From an uncultured Clostridia bacterium (lineage in GTDB: Bacteria > Bacillota > Clostridia > Christensenellales > UBA1242): a DNA stretch of 35,968 bases. Position numbers and translations under genes: made by a program. Of this stretch, positions 9,014-17,586 are shown piece by piece; position 1 is the stretch's first letter, and each line of letters opens with the position of its first letter. The stretch covers positions 1 to 35,968 of the forward strand of contig CANQRC010000005.1 in assembly GCA_947626155.1 (NCBI GenBank), read 5' to 3'. The notes below the pieces were generated by a model. That model had not been told where the DNA came from and ran no database searches. It worked only from the letters and a program-made list of their open reading frames with translations.

Positions 9014-9934
9014 ATGCTAACTTACAGATTTTACACAATGTCAACGCCAAGAATAGAGCATTCGCTTGATTTCAGGGCGGACGAAATAAAAAAGGGAAAG
9101 TGCGTCATGTTTGTAAAAAGCGAGGTTGACACCCGAAGCCAAAACGTTCCAACCCACAAAAACTGCCCCGTTTGCGTTGTTAGAAAAAGCGAAAACCTTT
9201 TGGAACTTTTTTATTATGAACACAAAAAACACCCGCTTGATTTGGTTGTGGTTGACGAGTGCCAATTTTTAACCACAAAACAAGTGGACGCGGTCAGAGA
9301 AATTGCTGAGGTTGTGCCCGTTTATGCTTTTGGGCTGAAAACAAACTTCAAAGGTCAACTTTTTGAGGGCAGCAAACGCTTTTTGGAGCTTTCGGACAAG
9401 GTGGAACAACTTATCACAAAATGTCAGTGTGGCAAAAACGCAATTTTAAATGGTAGGTTCGACAAGGGCTTTTTGGAAATTGAGGGCGAAGAAATTGTCC
9501 TGAAAAATGAGATGTATAAGGGCCTGTGCTACTCCTGCTACAAAAAAGAGCAGAGGCGCGCGCTGATCAACCGAGAAACTGAAAAATATATCAAAGTTTT
9601 CAAAGATATGAAAACTGCCGGCGTTTGGTCAACTGACACGGCACGCGACAGCATGGTTGTAGAGCGCCCTTTTGTGATTTACAATGACGAAACAAAAGAA
9701 TTTATGAAAAGTTTTGATGATTTTAAGATTGAAAACTCAGAAAACACCTTGGTTATTGAGGATAATATAAATTTCTTGAAAAAAATCAAAATCTCCGACA
9801 AGGACAGCGACTTTTTGTTGACGCTAATAAATTGCGTCTTCAAAATGGAGTCGAACAAGCCAGGAATGCTTAAAACCGTGATTGAAAGCGGCATGATGCT
9901 AAAATGGCTTAAACAAATAAAGAAAACGCTATAA
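9014..9934 (+). CDS. Thymidine-kinase-like protein lacking the P-loop, with C-terminal extension
   Basis: TK features: VDTRS, DLVVVDECQFL, YAFGLKTNFKGQLFEGSKRFLELSDKVEQL, zinc-type CQCGK and CYSCYKK. The P-loop region reads YTMSTPRIEHS instead of GxxxSGKS. Confidence 0.8.
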   Translation: MLTYRFYTMSTPRIEHSLDFRADEIKKGKCVMFVKSEVDTRSQNVPTHKNCPVCVVRKSENLLELFYYEHKKHPLDLVVVDECQFLTTKQVDAVREIAEVVPVYAFGLKTNFKGQLFEGSKRFLELSDKVEQLITKCQCGKNAILNGRFDKGFLEIEGEEIVLKNEMYKGLCYSCYKKEQRRALINRETEKYIKVFKDMKTAGVWSTDTARDSMVVERPFVIYNDETKEFMKSFDDFKIENSENTLVIEDNINFLKKIKISDKDSDFLLTLINCVFKMESNKPGMLKTVIESGMMLKWLKQIKKTL

Positions 9935-9959
9935 AAATAAAAAACATTGTTAAATGGTT

Positions 9960-10793
9960 TTATTTTTTTGACTTAGATTTTGCTTTTTCTTTCTCTTCCC
10001 TAACCGAAGCATATTCAATCACTTCCAAAGCCCCTGCATAACGCGTTGATTTTGGAATTTCTACATCTTCGTTATATTCCAAGCCCTTTCTCATTGCATT
10101 TAGTTCATATTCATATTTCACGCGCTGCTGCTTCATTCGGGCAATAATCATAAGCATATCAGTGTCAAACTCACTTCCCAAAGCAACCAACTGCGACTTC
10201 AACAATTCAATTTTATTTTCCAAATTCAAACGCTGTTTTAAAAATGTTTTTGGGTCAACCAAATCTTTAAGCAAACTTTTATACTCTTTTCTAACCTTTC
10301 CAAGTTCAATAGCCTTTTGGAAAAAAGCGTCATAAGGTGTTTTTTGATTGTATGTTTTTTGGATTATGTCCAAAAGTGTTTGCTCATAAGCAAGCAAATC
10401 TTTGTTGACTTTTTTTGTTTTTCTTTGCATTTTCAAAACGGCAAGTTCTTGAGCGGTCAAGCCCATCCTTACAACCTCAAAGTTGCCGCCATTTTTGATA
10501 AACTCATTGAAAAAAGATATGCACGCTTTTTTGTTTCTCTCCACTTCGTCCTTTTTAAGTTCGTCAACATGGGAAGCCACAAAAAGCGCCAAAATATTGT
10601 AAGGATTAGAGAAAAACCTCATTGAAATATCTCTTGCGTCCTCAACGCTGTAAAAACAACTTAGCATATCTCTGTTCACAAAAAGACTCTCATTTTCAGG
10701 TTTATAAATTTCCGCCTCTTCCATGAATTTGATATAGTTGGCATTTGTTTCAACTTCAATATCCTTGTTTGGATAAAGTTTATAATATTCCAT
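9960..10793 (-). CDS. Hypothetical protein, predicted helical/charged
   Basis: 277-aa intact ORF upstream of an SD-like aggagaag; Lys/Glu-rich; no family recognised. Confidence 0.75.
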   Translation of the reverse strand: MEYYKLYPNKDIEVETNANYIKFMEEAEIYKPENESLFVNRDMLSCFYSVEDARDISMRFFSNPYNILALFVASHVDELKKDEVERNKKACISFFNEFIKNGGNFEVVRMGLTAQELAVLKMQRKTKKVNKDLLAYEQTLLDIIQKTYNQKTPYDAFFQKAIELGKVRKEYKSLLKDLVDPKTFLKQRLNLENKIELLKSQLVALGSEFDTDMLMIIARMKQQRVKYEYELNAMRKGLEYNEDVEIPKSTRYAGALEVIEYASVREEKEKAKSKSKK

Positions 10794-10799
10794 CTCTTC

Positions 10800-10845
10800 T
10801 CCTTAAAAAATAAAAATGACTTAAAGTCATTTATTTTATTTTTTC
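10800..10845. terminator. Intrinsic terminator after efp
   Basis: AAAATAAAAATGACTTAAAGTCATTTATTTTATTTTTT; short stem ATGACTT/AAGTCAT with T/A-rich flanks. Confidence 0.55.
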
Positions 10846-11391
10846 CATGTAAGAGCCGTCACGCGTGTCAACTCTTATGACGTCGCCAATGTTGACAAAA
10901 AGTGGAACGTTGATTGTGTAGCCTGTGATGAGTTTTGCTGGCTTTTTGGACGCTTTCGAGGTGTCGCCCTGAATTCCTGGCTCTGTGTCAACAACTTCAA
11001 GTTCAACAAAAGTTGGAGGATAAACCGCAAAAGGAACACCCTTATACATATACATTGTTGTTGTCATGTTTTCAATGATGAAGTTGAGCGCGTCAGCAAC
11101 AACGTCCTTGTTAAGTGGCATTTGTTCATAAGTTTCGTTGTCCATGAAATAATAAAGGTCTCCATCATTGTAAAGATAAAGCATTTCTTTCTTTTCAATA
11201 ACTGCGTCTTGGAATTTGTCGGAAGGGTTGAAAGTGTCCTCTCTAACCTGCCCCGTCATAACGTTTTTAATCTTTGCGCGAACAAATGGCGAGCCTTTGC
11301 CTGGCTTAACGTGCATAAACTCAATAACATTATACACATTTCCGTCCATTTCAAAAGTTGTGCCTTTTCTAAAATCACCTGCTGTAACCAT
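10831..11391 (-). CDS. efp: Elongation factor P
   Basis: [49 protein letters not shown]. Confidence 0.97.
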   Translation of the reverse strand: MVTAGDFRKGTTFEMDGNVYNVIEFMHVKPGKGSPFVRAKIKNVMTGQVREDTFNPSDKFQDAVIEKKEMLYLYNDGDLYYFMDNETYEQMPLNKDVVADALNFIIENMTTTMYMYKGVPFAVYPPTFVELEVVDTEPGIQGDTSKASKKPAKLITGYTINVPLFVNIGDVIRVDTRDGSYMEKIK

Positions 11392-11445
11392 AAAAATCTC
11401 CTAAAATAAATTTCTGAAGCATTATAACATAAAAAATTTCATATA

Positions 11446-12324
11446 TCAAGCGTTTTTCAAATTTTTCTTATATATGCTTTTCATAATAACACTGTCGCGC
11501 GACTGAGTGCCTGCGCTTTCGCAAATTATGTGGCAATTCAGCCCGCGCTTAACAAGAACATTGCAAAGCGGCTCAAATTCAGGGCCAAAAGTGGTGTCGT
11601 CAAAAGTTAGATGCCTAATTTCGCCCTTTGCGCCATATTCAATTTTGGAAAAATGGATGTGAGCCTTGTCGGTTCGCTCATGCCCAAGTTTTTCCTCGCA
11701 ATAATCAAAAATTCGCTCAAAATCCTCTTCTTTTTTTAGGCTTCCTTGCGTGAGAGCGTTAATATGCCCAAAATCAAAGGTTGGCATAAGCATTCTGGAT
11801 ATTGTGCAAAAGTCAACAACCTCCTTGTAAGTGCCAATTTGCATTTGTTTTCCCATGGTCTCTGGGCAAAGAAACATATTTTCTGGCATCTCTTTTTCAA
11901 GCAGCGGCATACACTCCTCAAACCTTGTTTTTATGAGATTGACCGCATTTTCACGCGTCTCTTTTCCGCATGAGCCGGGGTGAAAAACAAGCCTAGTTGC
12001 GCCAAAATTTTCCAAAAACTTAATCCCCGTTTTTAAATAGCCAACTGATTTTTCATACATCACAGGGTCTGGATTTGCAAAGTTAATAAAATATGGCGCG
12101 TGAACAGACATTTCAATGTTCTGCTCCTTGAAAGCCCTTCCAATCTGCTGAGCCATTTCACTCTTCATGCGGTAGCCCTGCCCAAAACTGTATTCAAAAA
12201 GGTCAAGTCCTCCCTCGAAAAGCCCTTCGCCCTGCTTTTTAAGCCAAGCGGCAGTCTCAAGCGTGGAAGTATGCCCCTCATTATAAAATTGTTCGCTATT
12301 TCCAGATGGCCCAAATAAAACCAT
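11446..12324 (-). CDS. nfo: Endonuclease IV-like AP endonuclease (TIM barrel)
   Basis: MSVHAPYFINFANPD, LVFHPGSCGK, LCPETMGK, TFDFGHINA, HIHFSKIEYG, ICES: metal-ligand pattern of the AP endonuclease 2 family. Confidence 0.8.
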   Translation of the reverse strand: MVLFGPSGNSEQFYNEGHTSTLETAAWLKKQGEGLFEGGLDLFEYSFGQGYRMKSEMAQQIGRAFKEQNIEMSVHAPYFINFANPDPVMYEKSVGYLKTGIKFLENFGATRLVFHPGSCGKETRENAVNLIKTRFEECMPLLEKEMPENMFLCPETMGKQMQIGTYKEVVDFCTISRMLMPTFDFGHINALTQGSLKKEEDFERIFDYCEEKLGHERTDKAHIHFSKIEYGAKGEIRHLTFDDTTFGPEFEPLCNVLVKRGLNCHIICESAGTQSRDSVIMKSIYKKNLKNA

Positions 12325-12332
12325 AACCCCTC

Positions 12333-13181
12333 CTACATAAGCCTTAAAGTAAGTTTCAAATTTCCGCTTTCAACAACCCCAAGGCCTAAAAATTTTTCAT
12401 TTGAATAAATTTTAAAACGCCCGTTTTGTTTTTCTATTTTCAAAATTTGACCATTCAAAATTTTGGAAGTTTGCTCTTCCGTCAAGAAAATTTTTTCAAA
12501 ATCAAACAAGTCTTCACAAGGAATAAGCTTAAATTTTCCGCTTTTAATCTCTTCAATGGTGTTTGCATCTTTAAGCAAAAATTGTCCACATCTTGTGCGT
12601 AGTATGCAATGCATAATACCATATGTTGATAGTTTCTCCGCCATATCTCTTGCAACTGAGCGGATGTATGTTCCACTTGAACACGAAATTTCAAAAGTGA
12701 AAGTGTTCTTCTTTTCCTTTTTCAAAAGCCTAAAATTTGTTATTTCAACTTCTTTTGGCGAAAGGGAAATTTCCTCGCCAGTCCTCGCCTCTTTGTATGC
12801 CACTTTTCCGTCAACTTTTTTGGCAGAGTAAAGCGGCGGCATTTGAAGATATTTCCCGGTCATCTCTTTGCAGACCCTCAAAACATCTTCCTCTTGAATG
12901 TAGCATTCTTTTGTTCTCAAAACCTTTCCTGACGCGTCCAAGGTGTCGGTCTCAACCCCAAAGACAAAAGTTGTTTGATAGGTTTTGTCCTTTTTAAGAA
13001 AAAAATCAAAAAGCCTTGTCGCACTGTTCACGGTCACCGGCAAAAGCCCCTCGCCTTCAAGGTCAAGCGTGCCAAGGTGTCCACACTTTTTTGCGCCCAA
13101 AACGCGTTTGACAATGTTCACCGCCGTGTTTGACGACATCCCCGCCTTTTTATTTACAAGCACAATTCCACTATTTTGCAT
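12333..13181 (-). CDS. truB: tRNA pseudouridine55 synthase
   Basis: GIVLVNKKAGMSSNTAVNIVKRVLGAKKCGHLGTLDLEGEGLLPV; YSAKKVDGKVAYKEAR; SCSSGTYIRSVARDMAEKL. Confidence 0.96.
   Translation of the reverse strand: MQNSGIVLVNKKAGMSSNTAVNIVKRVLGAKKCGHLGTLDLEGEGLLPVTVNSATRLFDFFLKKDKTYQTTFVFGVETDTLDASGKVLRTKECYIQEEDVLRVCKEMTGKYLQMPPLYSAKKVDGKVAYKEARTGEEISLSPKEVEITNFRLLKKEKKNTFTFEISCSSGTYIRSVARDMAEKLSTYGIMHCILRTRCGQFLLKDANTIEEIKSGKFKLIPCEDLFDFEKIFLTEEQTSKILNGQILKIEKQNGRFKIYSNEKFLGLGVVESGNLKLTLRLM
12599..12626. repeat. Palindromic repeat core embedded in truB coding sequence
   Basis: Minus-strand ATATGGTATTATGCATTGCATACTAC; 22 nt (GGTATTATGCATTGCATACTAC) identical to the intergenic repeat at 2472-2529. 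Confidence 0.7.
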
Positions 13182-14142
13182 TTACAAGTTCCTTTGCCCA
13201 AATTTGAGCCATTTTTTCAATTTGTTTTGCTGTTCCGTCAACCTCAAATCCTGCGGCGTTATAGTGTCCGCCGCCGTCTCTCTTTTCGGCCACAGCAAAA
13301 GCGTTCAAATTTCTTGTGCGGATGCTGATTTTGTAGTGATTTTTTGTGTATTCAATCGCCAAAAAAGAGCCGTTAACGCCCTCCACCTGCGTTATTTCGC
13401 TGACATACTTTTTCACATCCTCTTTGTCGGCATCAAGTTTTTTGAGGTCGTCAAGCGTGAATAAAACAAGCCCAATTTCGCCGTTTTCAAAGTATTTGAT
13501 TTTTTCAATAAAGGCTTTGTGAACCTCTAGCTGCTTTTTGGTTGTCAGCCTATACATTGCGTCATAAATTTTTTGGACTTCCGCGCCAGAGCCAAGCAAA
13601 AACTGCGCCGTTTGAAGCACATTCACAGACAAATTGTTGTGCAAGAACCTGTCAGTGTCTCCCATAAGCCCCGCCCAAAGATAGTTTGCGCACTTTGGCG
13701 AAATGCAAATATTTTGGCTTCTTGCAATGTCGCAGATAATTTCGCAAGTTGCCGCTTTTTCAGGATGATTTATCATTTTGTCTGACAAAAGTTTTTCGTT
13801 TTTCAAAACATCGTGATGATCCAAAACCAAAATATTTTTCGACTTTGAAATCTCCTCGGCAAAAACGCCATCCATCCTGCTTAAAATGTGAAGGTCGCAG
13901 ATAATCACAAGGTCAAAATCCTTGGCAAAAAAATCTGTTCTCAGCTCTTGCAAAGGGAAAATTTTGTCCAAAAAACCAACAGGGTTTCGCACCGCAAAAA
14001 CATCCGCCTTCGCCCCAAAATTTCGGCAGATTTCGCGCACAGCAAAAGCAGCGCCATAGGCGTCTGGGTCTGGGTTCACATGGCAAAATATGGCAATATT
14101 TTTTGCTTTTTTAATTGCAGAAACAAATTGGTTTTCAGTCAT
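13171..14142 (-). CDS. nrnA: DHH/DHHA1 phosphoesterase, nanoRNase/pAp phosphatase type
   Basis: FCHVNPDPDAYGAAFA, VLDHHDV, GLMGDTDRF, C-terminal GGGHYNAAGFEV. Confidence 0.92.
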   Translation of the reverse strand: MTENQFVSAIKKAKNIAIFCHVNPDPDAYGAAFAVREICRNFGAKADVFAVRNPVGFLDKIFPLQELRTDFFAKDFDLVIICDLHILSRMDGVFAEEISKSKNILVLDHHDVLKNEKLLSDKMINHPEKAATCEIICDIARSQNICISPKCANYLWAGLMGDTDRFLHNNLSVNVLQTAQFLLGSGAEVQKIYDAMYRLTTKKQLEVHKAFIEKIKYFENGEIGLVLFTLDDLKKLDADKEDVKKYVSEITQVEGVNGSFLAIEYTKNHYKISIRTRNLNAFAVAEKRDGGGHYNAAGFEVDGTAKQIEKMAQIWAKELVNAK

Positions 14143-14500
14143 CTTCTCCTTCGTCCTCCTTAGGAATGTTCAAAGTCCTCAAAATTTCCTCAACTCTTAT
14201 TGCGCTTTGAGTGCTTTTGTCAACCACAAAGTTGATTTTTGGCACTTGTGGCATATCAATCAACTTGGCAAGTTCTCTTTTTATGAAGCCCTCGCTTTTT
14301 TGCAAAACTTTTGTCACAATTGAAATGTCGTTCACGTCCAAAACGCTGACCTTTGCCTTGCAATATTTAAAGTCCGGCGAAACAGAAACTTCGGTTATGC
14401 TGACAATTTTGTTCAGCCGTGGGTCGTTCATTTTTGTTCTTATAATTTCGCTTAAAACTCTTTGAATTTCGCTGTTTGCTCTATCAATTCTGTTTGACAT
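14135..14500 (-). CDS. rbfA: Ribosome-binding factor A
   Basis: NRIDRANSEIQRVLSEIIRTKMNDPRLNKIVSITEVSVSPDFKYCKAKVSV. Confidence 0.95.
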   Translation of the reverse strand: MSNRIDRANSEIQRVLSEIIRTKMNDPRLNKIVSITEVSVSPDFKYCKAKVSVLDVNDISIVTKVLQKSEGFIKRELAKLIDMPQVPKINFVVDKSTQSAIRVEEILRTLNIPKEDEGEDD

Positions 14501-14528
14501 AGTTTCCTCCTATAAAATTAAAAGAGTG

Positions 14529-17036
14529 TTACGCCCTTTTAACTTCTTCCTTGATGTAACACTCCAAAATATCGCCCTCGGCATAGTCCACATTATCTTT
14601 CAGCTTGATGCCGCACTCAAAACCTTTGGCAACCTCAGATTTTTCGTCTTTGACAATCTTAACGCTTTCAATAACGCTTTCGCCAATAATCTCATTTGCG
14701 CGCTTAATTTTTGCAATTCCGTTTCTTACAATCTTGCCGTCAAGCACATAGCTTCCCGCAACTTTTCCAGCCGAAGAAAGTTTGAAAAGAACACGAATTT
14801 CTGCGCTTCCAACATATTTTTCCTCGAATTTCTTCGCCATCATGCCCTTTGAGAGGTTTGTGACTTCGTCAACAACTTCATAGATGATTTTGCTTTCAAT
14901 CACATTCACTTTCATGCTTTCAGCCATTTGCATGGTCTTGCTTGGGTTTTTGATGTTGAAAGAAATTATGTGAGCGCCCGTGGTTTGCGCCAAAATAACG
15001 TCGCTTTCGGTGATTGCGCCAGCGCCGCTATGCAGGCAAACAACCTTAACTTCGTCATTTCTAATTGCTTCAAGTGACGCTTTCAAAGCCTCAACCGAGC
15101 CTTGGGTATCCGCCTTGATGATGATGTTTAGATTTTTAAGATTTCCCTCATGAACGCGGTTCATAAAGTCGTCAGCGCTTACGCCAGAAGTGTGTCTTGC
15201 ACGCTCTTCTTTAATTTTGTTTATTCTTTCATTTATGACTTGCTTTGAAAGGCTCTCTTCAACCGCATAAACCGCATCACCCGAATTTGGAACGTCGTTA
15301 AAGCCCATAACCTCAACAGGTGTTGAAGGCCCAGCCTTTTTAAGCTTGTTGCCGTTTTCGTCAAACATTGCCTTAACTTTTCCAAAGGTGATGCCTGCCA
15401 TGATGTTGTCGCCAACTTTAAGCGTTCCATTTTGAACAAGCACGGTTGCAACTGCCCCGCGCGCCTTGTCAAGTTGCGCCTCAATGATTGTTCCACGCGC
15501 CATAGCATTTGGATTTGCTTTAAGTTCCTGCATTTCAGCCACAAGAAGAATCATCTTTTTAAGTTCGTCAAGCCCCATTCCGGTCTTGGCAGAAATTGGC
15601 ACGCAAATTGCGTCTCCGCCCCATTCTTCCGGCAAAACATCGTTTTCGGCAAGTTGTTGTTTAACTCGGTCTGGGTTTGCCTCAGGCTTATCCATTTTAT
15701 TGATAGCCACAATCATTGGCACTTTTGCCGCCTTAATGTGATTTATTGCTTCAATTGTTTGAGGCATGATTCCGTCATCAGCCGCAACAACCAAAATTGC
15801 AATATCCGTCACCTCTGCTCCGCGCGCACGCATGGAAGTGAATGCCGCGTGACCCGGCGTGTCAATAAAGGTGATTTTTTCGCCGTTGAAACTTATTTGA
15901 TAAGCGCCAATTTTTTGAGTAATTCCGCCTGCCTCGCCCATGACAACATTTGTCTTTCTAAATGCGTCAAGAAGGGAGGTTTTTCCGTGGTCAACGTGTC
16001 CCATAACTGTGACAACAGGTGGCCTCTTAACAAGATTTTCCTCGCTCTCCTCAGCGCCAGAAACATCAAGAAGTTGCTCTTCATAGGTTTTGTCCATTTT
16101 AAGTTCAACGCTGACGCCAAGTTCGCTGCAAATAAGTTCGCAGGTGTCAAAGTCAATTGTGCTGTTGATTGTTGCCATAACGCCCAAAAGCATGAGTTTT
16201 TTAACAATTTCAGCAACAGGTTTTCCAATTTTTTCGCTTAATTCTTTAACAGTTATCTCTCTGGAAGTTAAAACTGCGTGCGTCACTTTTGGCGCAACCA
16301 CTGTTTGAACTTCTTTCTTCTTTTTGATAAGTTTTCTTGAACCCATTGTGGTCTCTTCAAAGCCGTCCTCGTCCATGACAAGAATGTTGTTTTGCTTAAA
16401 GCCGCCCTTTCTGTTAAGGTTCACTTTTTTGGACTCATCCACATTTCTTCTTTGCTTGTTTTTGTTTCCAAAATTCCTCTCTGGCTGAGCAAGAACAGAA
16501 CTGTCCTCAGTTGGAGCGGCAAAAGATTTGAAGTTGTTTGCGCGCGTTGAAACAAAAGTTTTTTGCCCCTTCACGCCGCCATTTTGCATTGGTCTGTTTC
16601 CAAATTTTTGATTTCCATTTTGATTTTGCCTGTTGTTGAAAGCGCCGTTAAACTGCTTTTGCCCGTTTTGGAACTGAGGTCTTGCGCCATTTCTATTAAA
16701 ATTGTTGTTAGGGTGGTTTTGCCCGTCAAATTTGCGGAAGTTGTTGGCTTTGTCTCCGCGTGAGAAAACTTGGGACTGCTGCTTAGGTTCAACTTTTTCA
16801 GCCTCTTTAATTTCAACTTTCTCAATTTCTTTGGCTTTAATTTCTTCTTGCTTCTTCTCTTCGTCTCTTGCCTTTGCCGCCTCGTCAGCAACAATTTTTG
16901 CCTTTTGGTCAGATAAAGACTTGGAAAAATCATCAATCAGCGTTTTGTCCTGCTTGATTGACAATAACAAATTTTGAAGCAATCCGTCTTTTTGAATGTT
17001 GTTGATTGTTTTTAGTGAATTAAGTTGTTGTGCCAA
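14529..17036 (-). CDS. infB: Translation initiation factor IF-2
   Basis: RPPVVTVMGHVDHGKTSLLDAFRKTNV, DTPGHAAFTSMRARGAEVTDIAILVVAADDG; N-terminal low-complexity Asn/Gln/Gly/Phe-rich region. Confidence 0.97.
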   Translation of the reverse strand: MAQQLNSLKTINNIQKDGLLQNLLLSIKQDKTLIDDFSKSLSDQKAKIVADEAAKARDEEKKQEEIKAKEIEKVEIKEAEKVEPKQQSQVFSRGDKANNFRKFDGQNHPNNNFNRNGARPQFQNGQKQFNGAFNNRQNQNGNQKFGNRPMQNGGVKGQKTFVSTRANNFKSFAAPTEDSSVLAQPERNFGNKNKQRRNVDESKKVNLNRKGGFKQNNILVMDEDGFEETTMGSRKLIKKKKEVQTVVAPKVTHAVLTSREITVKELSEKIGKPVAEIVKKLMLLGVMATINSTIDFDTCELICSELGVSVELKMDKTYEEQLLDVSGAEESEENLVKRPPVVTVMGHVDHGKTSLLDAFRKTNVVMGEAGGITQKIGAYQISFNGEKITFIDTPGHAAFTSMRARGAEVTDIAILVVAADDGIMPQTIEAINHIKAAKVPMIVAINKMDKPEANPDRVKQQLAENDVLPEEWGGDAICVPISAKTGMGLDELKKMILLVAEMQELKANPNAMARGTIIEAQLDKARGAVATVLVQNGTLKVGDNIMAGITFGKVKAMFDENGNKLKKAGPSTPVEVMGFNDVPNSGDAVYAVEESLSKQVINERINKIKEERARHTSGVSADDFMNRVHEGNLKNLNIIIKADTQGSVEALKASLEAIRNDEVKVVCLHSGAGAITESDVILAQTTGAHIISFNIKNPSKTMQMAESMKVNVIESKIIYEVVDEVTNLSKGMMAKKFEEKYVGSAEIRVLFKLSSAGKVAGSYVLDGKIVRNGIAKIKRANEIIGESVIESVKIVKDEKSEVAKGFECGIKLKDNVDYAEGDILECYIKEEVKRA

Positions 17037-17037
17037 G

Positions 17038-17364
17038 TTATTCTCCTTTTATTATCTTTGCGATTTCTTCGCTTAAAGCCTTGTTTTTTATGCCCAAAAC
17101 CTTGCAATTTTCAATGCCCGAAACCTCAGGCAAGTTGTCAACCATCAAAAGTGAGGCATTCTTTTGTTTTGAAAGAAAATTTGTGCATTTTTTAAGAGCC
17201 TCGCCCGCCGTTTTGTCCAAGAGCAAGAGGTAAAGTTTTTTATCATAGCCCAAAAGATTGTCCTGCCCAATTATGCAAAAACCCGCCTTTCTGGCAATTG
17301 AAATAAGCCCTCTAACACTCTTCAATCTCTTCACCAATCCTTTTGTAAACTTCTTCGCTGACAT
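17038..17364 (-). CDS. ylxQ: Ribosomal L7Ae/L30e-family protein (YlxQ type)
   Basis: RGLISIARKAGFCIIGQDNLLGYDKKLYLLLLDKTAGEALKKCTNF; between ylxR and infB. True start may be an internal GTG/TTG because the ATG start overlaps ylxR by ~50 bp. Confidence 0.85.
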   Translation of the reverse strand: MSAKKFTKGLVKRLKSVRGLISIARKAGFCIIGQDNLLGYDKKLYLLLLDKTAGEALKKCTNFLSKQKNASLLMVDNLPEVSGIENCKVLGIKNKALSEEIAKIIKGE

Positions 17365-17575
17365 TACATTTAAACGCCCTGTTTAACGCCTTTGTTTTCT
17401 TCAATTTTTCAAAGCATTCTTTGTTTTTGCAAACATAAGCGCCTCGCCCGTTTGCCTTTCCAGTTGTGTCAACAAAAATTTCGCCGTCTTTGTTTTTAAC
17501 AATTCTAAGAAGCGTCTTTTTGTCGCTTTGCCCGCGGCAAACAATGCACATTCTAATCTTTTCTTTTCCTTGCAT
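17312..17575 (-). CDS. ylxR: YlxR-family RNA-binding protein (DUF448)
   Basis: RMCIVCRGQSDKKTLLRIVKNKDGEIFVDTTGKANGRGAYVCKNKECFEKL. Confidence 0.93.
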   Translation of the reverse strand: MQGKEKIRMCIVCRGQSDKKTLLRIVKNKDGEIFVDTTGKANGRGAYVCKNKECFEKLKKTKALNRAFKCNVSEEVYKRIGEEIEEC

Positions 17576-17586
17576 ATTGCCGCCTT

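Noticed and set aside
14512-14550. Possible terminator between infB and rbfA (AAAAGaGTGTTACGCcCTTTT)
   Set aside because: Weak imperfect stem overlapping the infB stop, no convincing T-tract.
14526-14852. Many 60-270-aa plus-strand ORFs antisense to infB, ffh, lepA, polC-like, cadA and others
   Set aside because: Antisense to strongly supported genes, low-complexity Phe/Lys/Asn-rich, no family motifs or RBS context.
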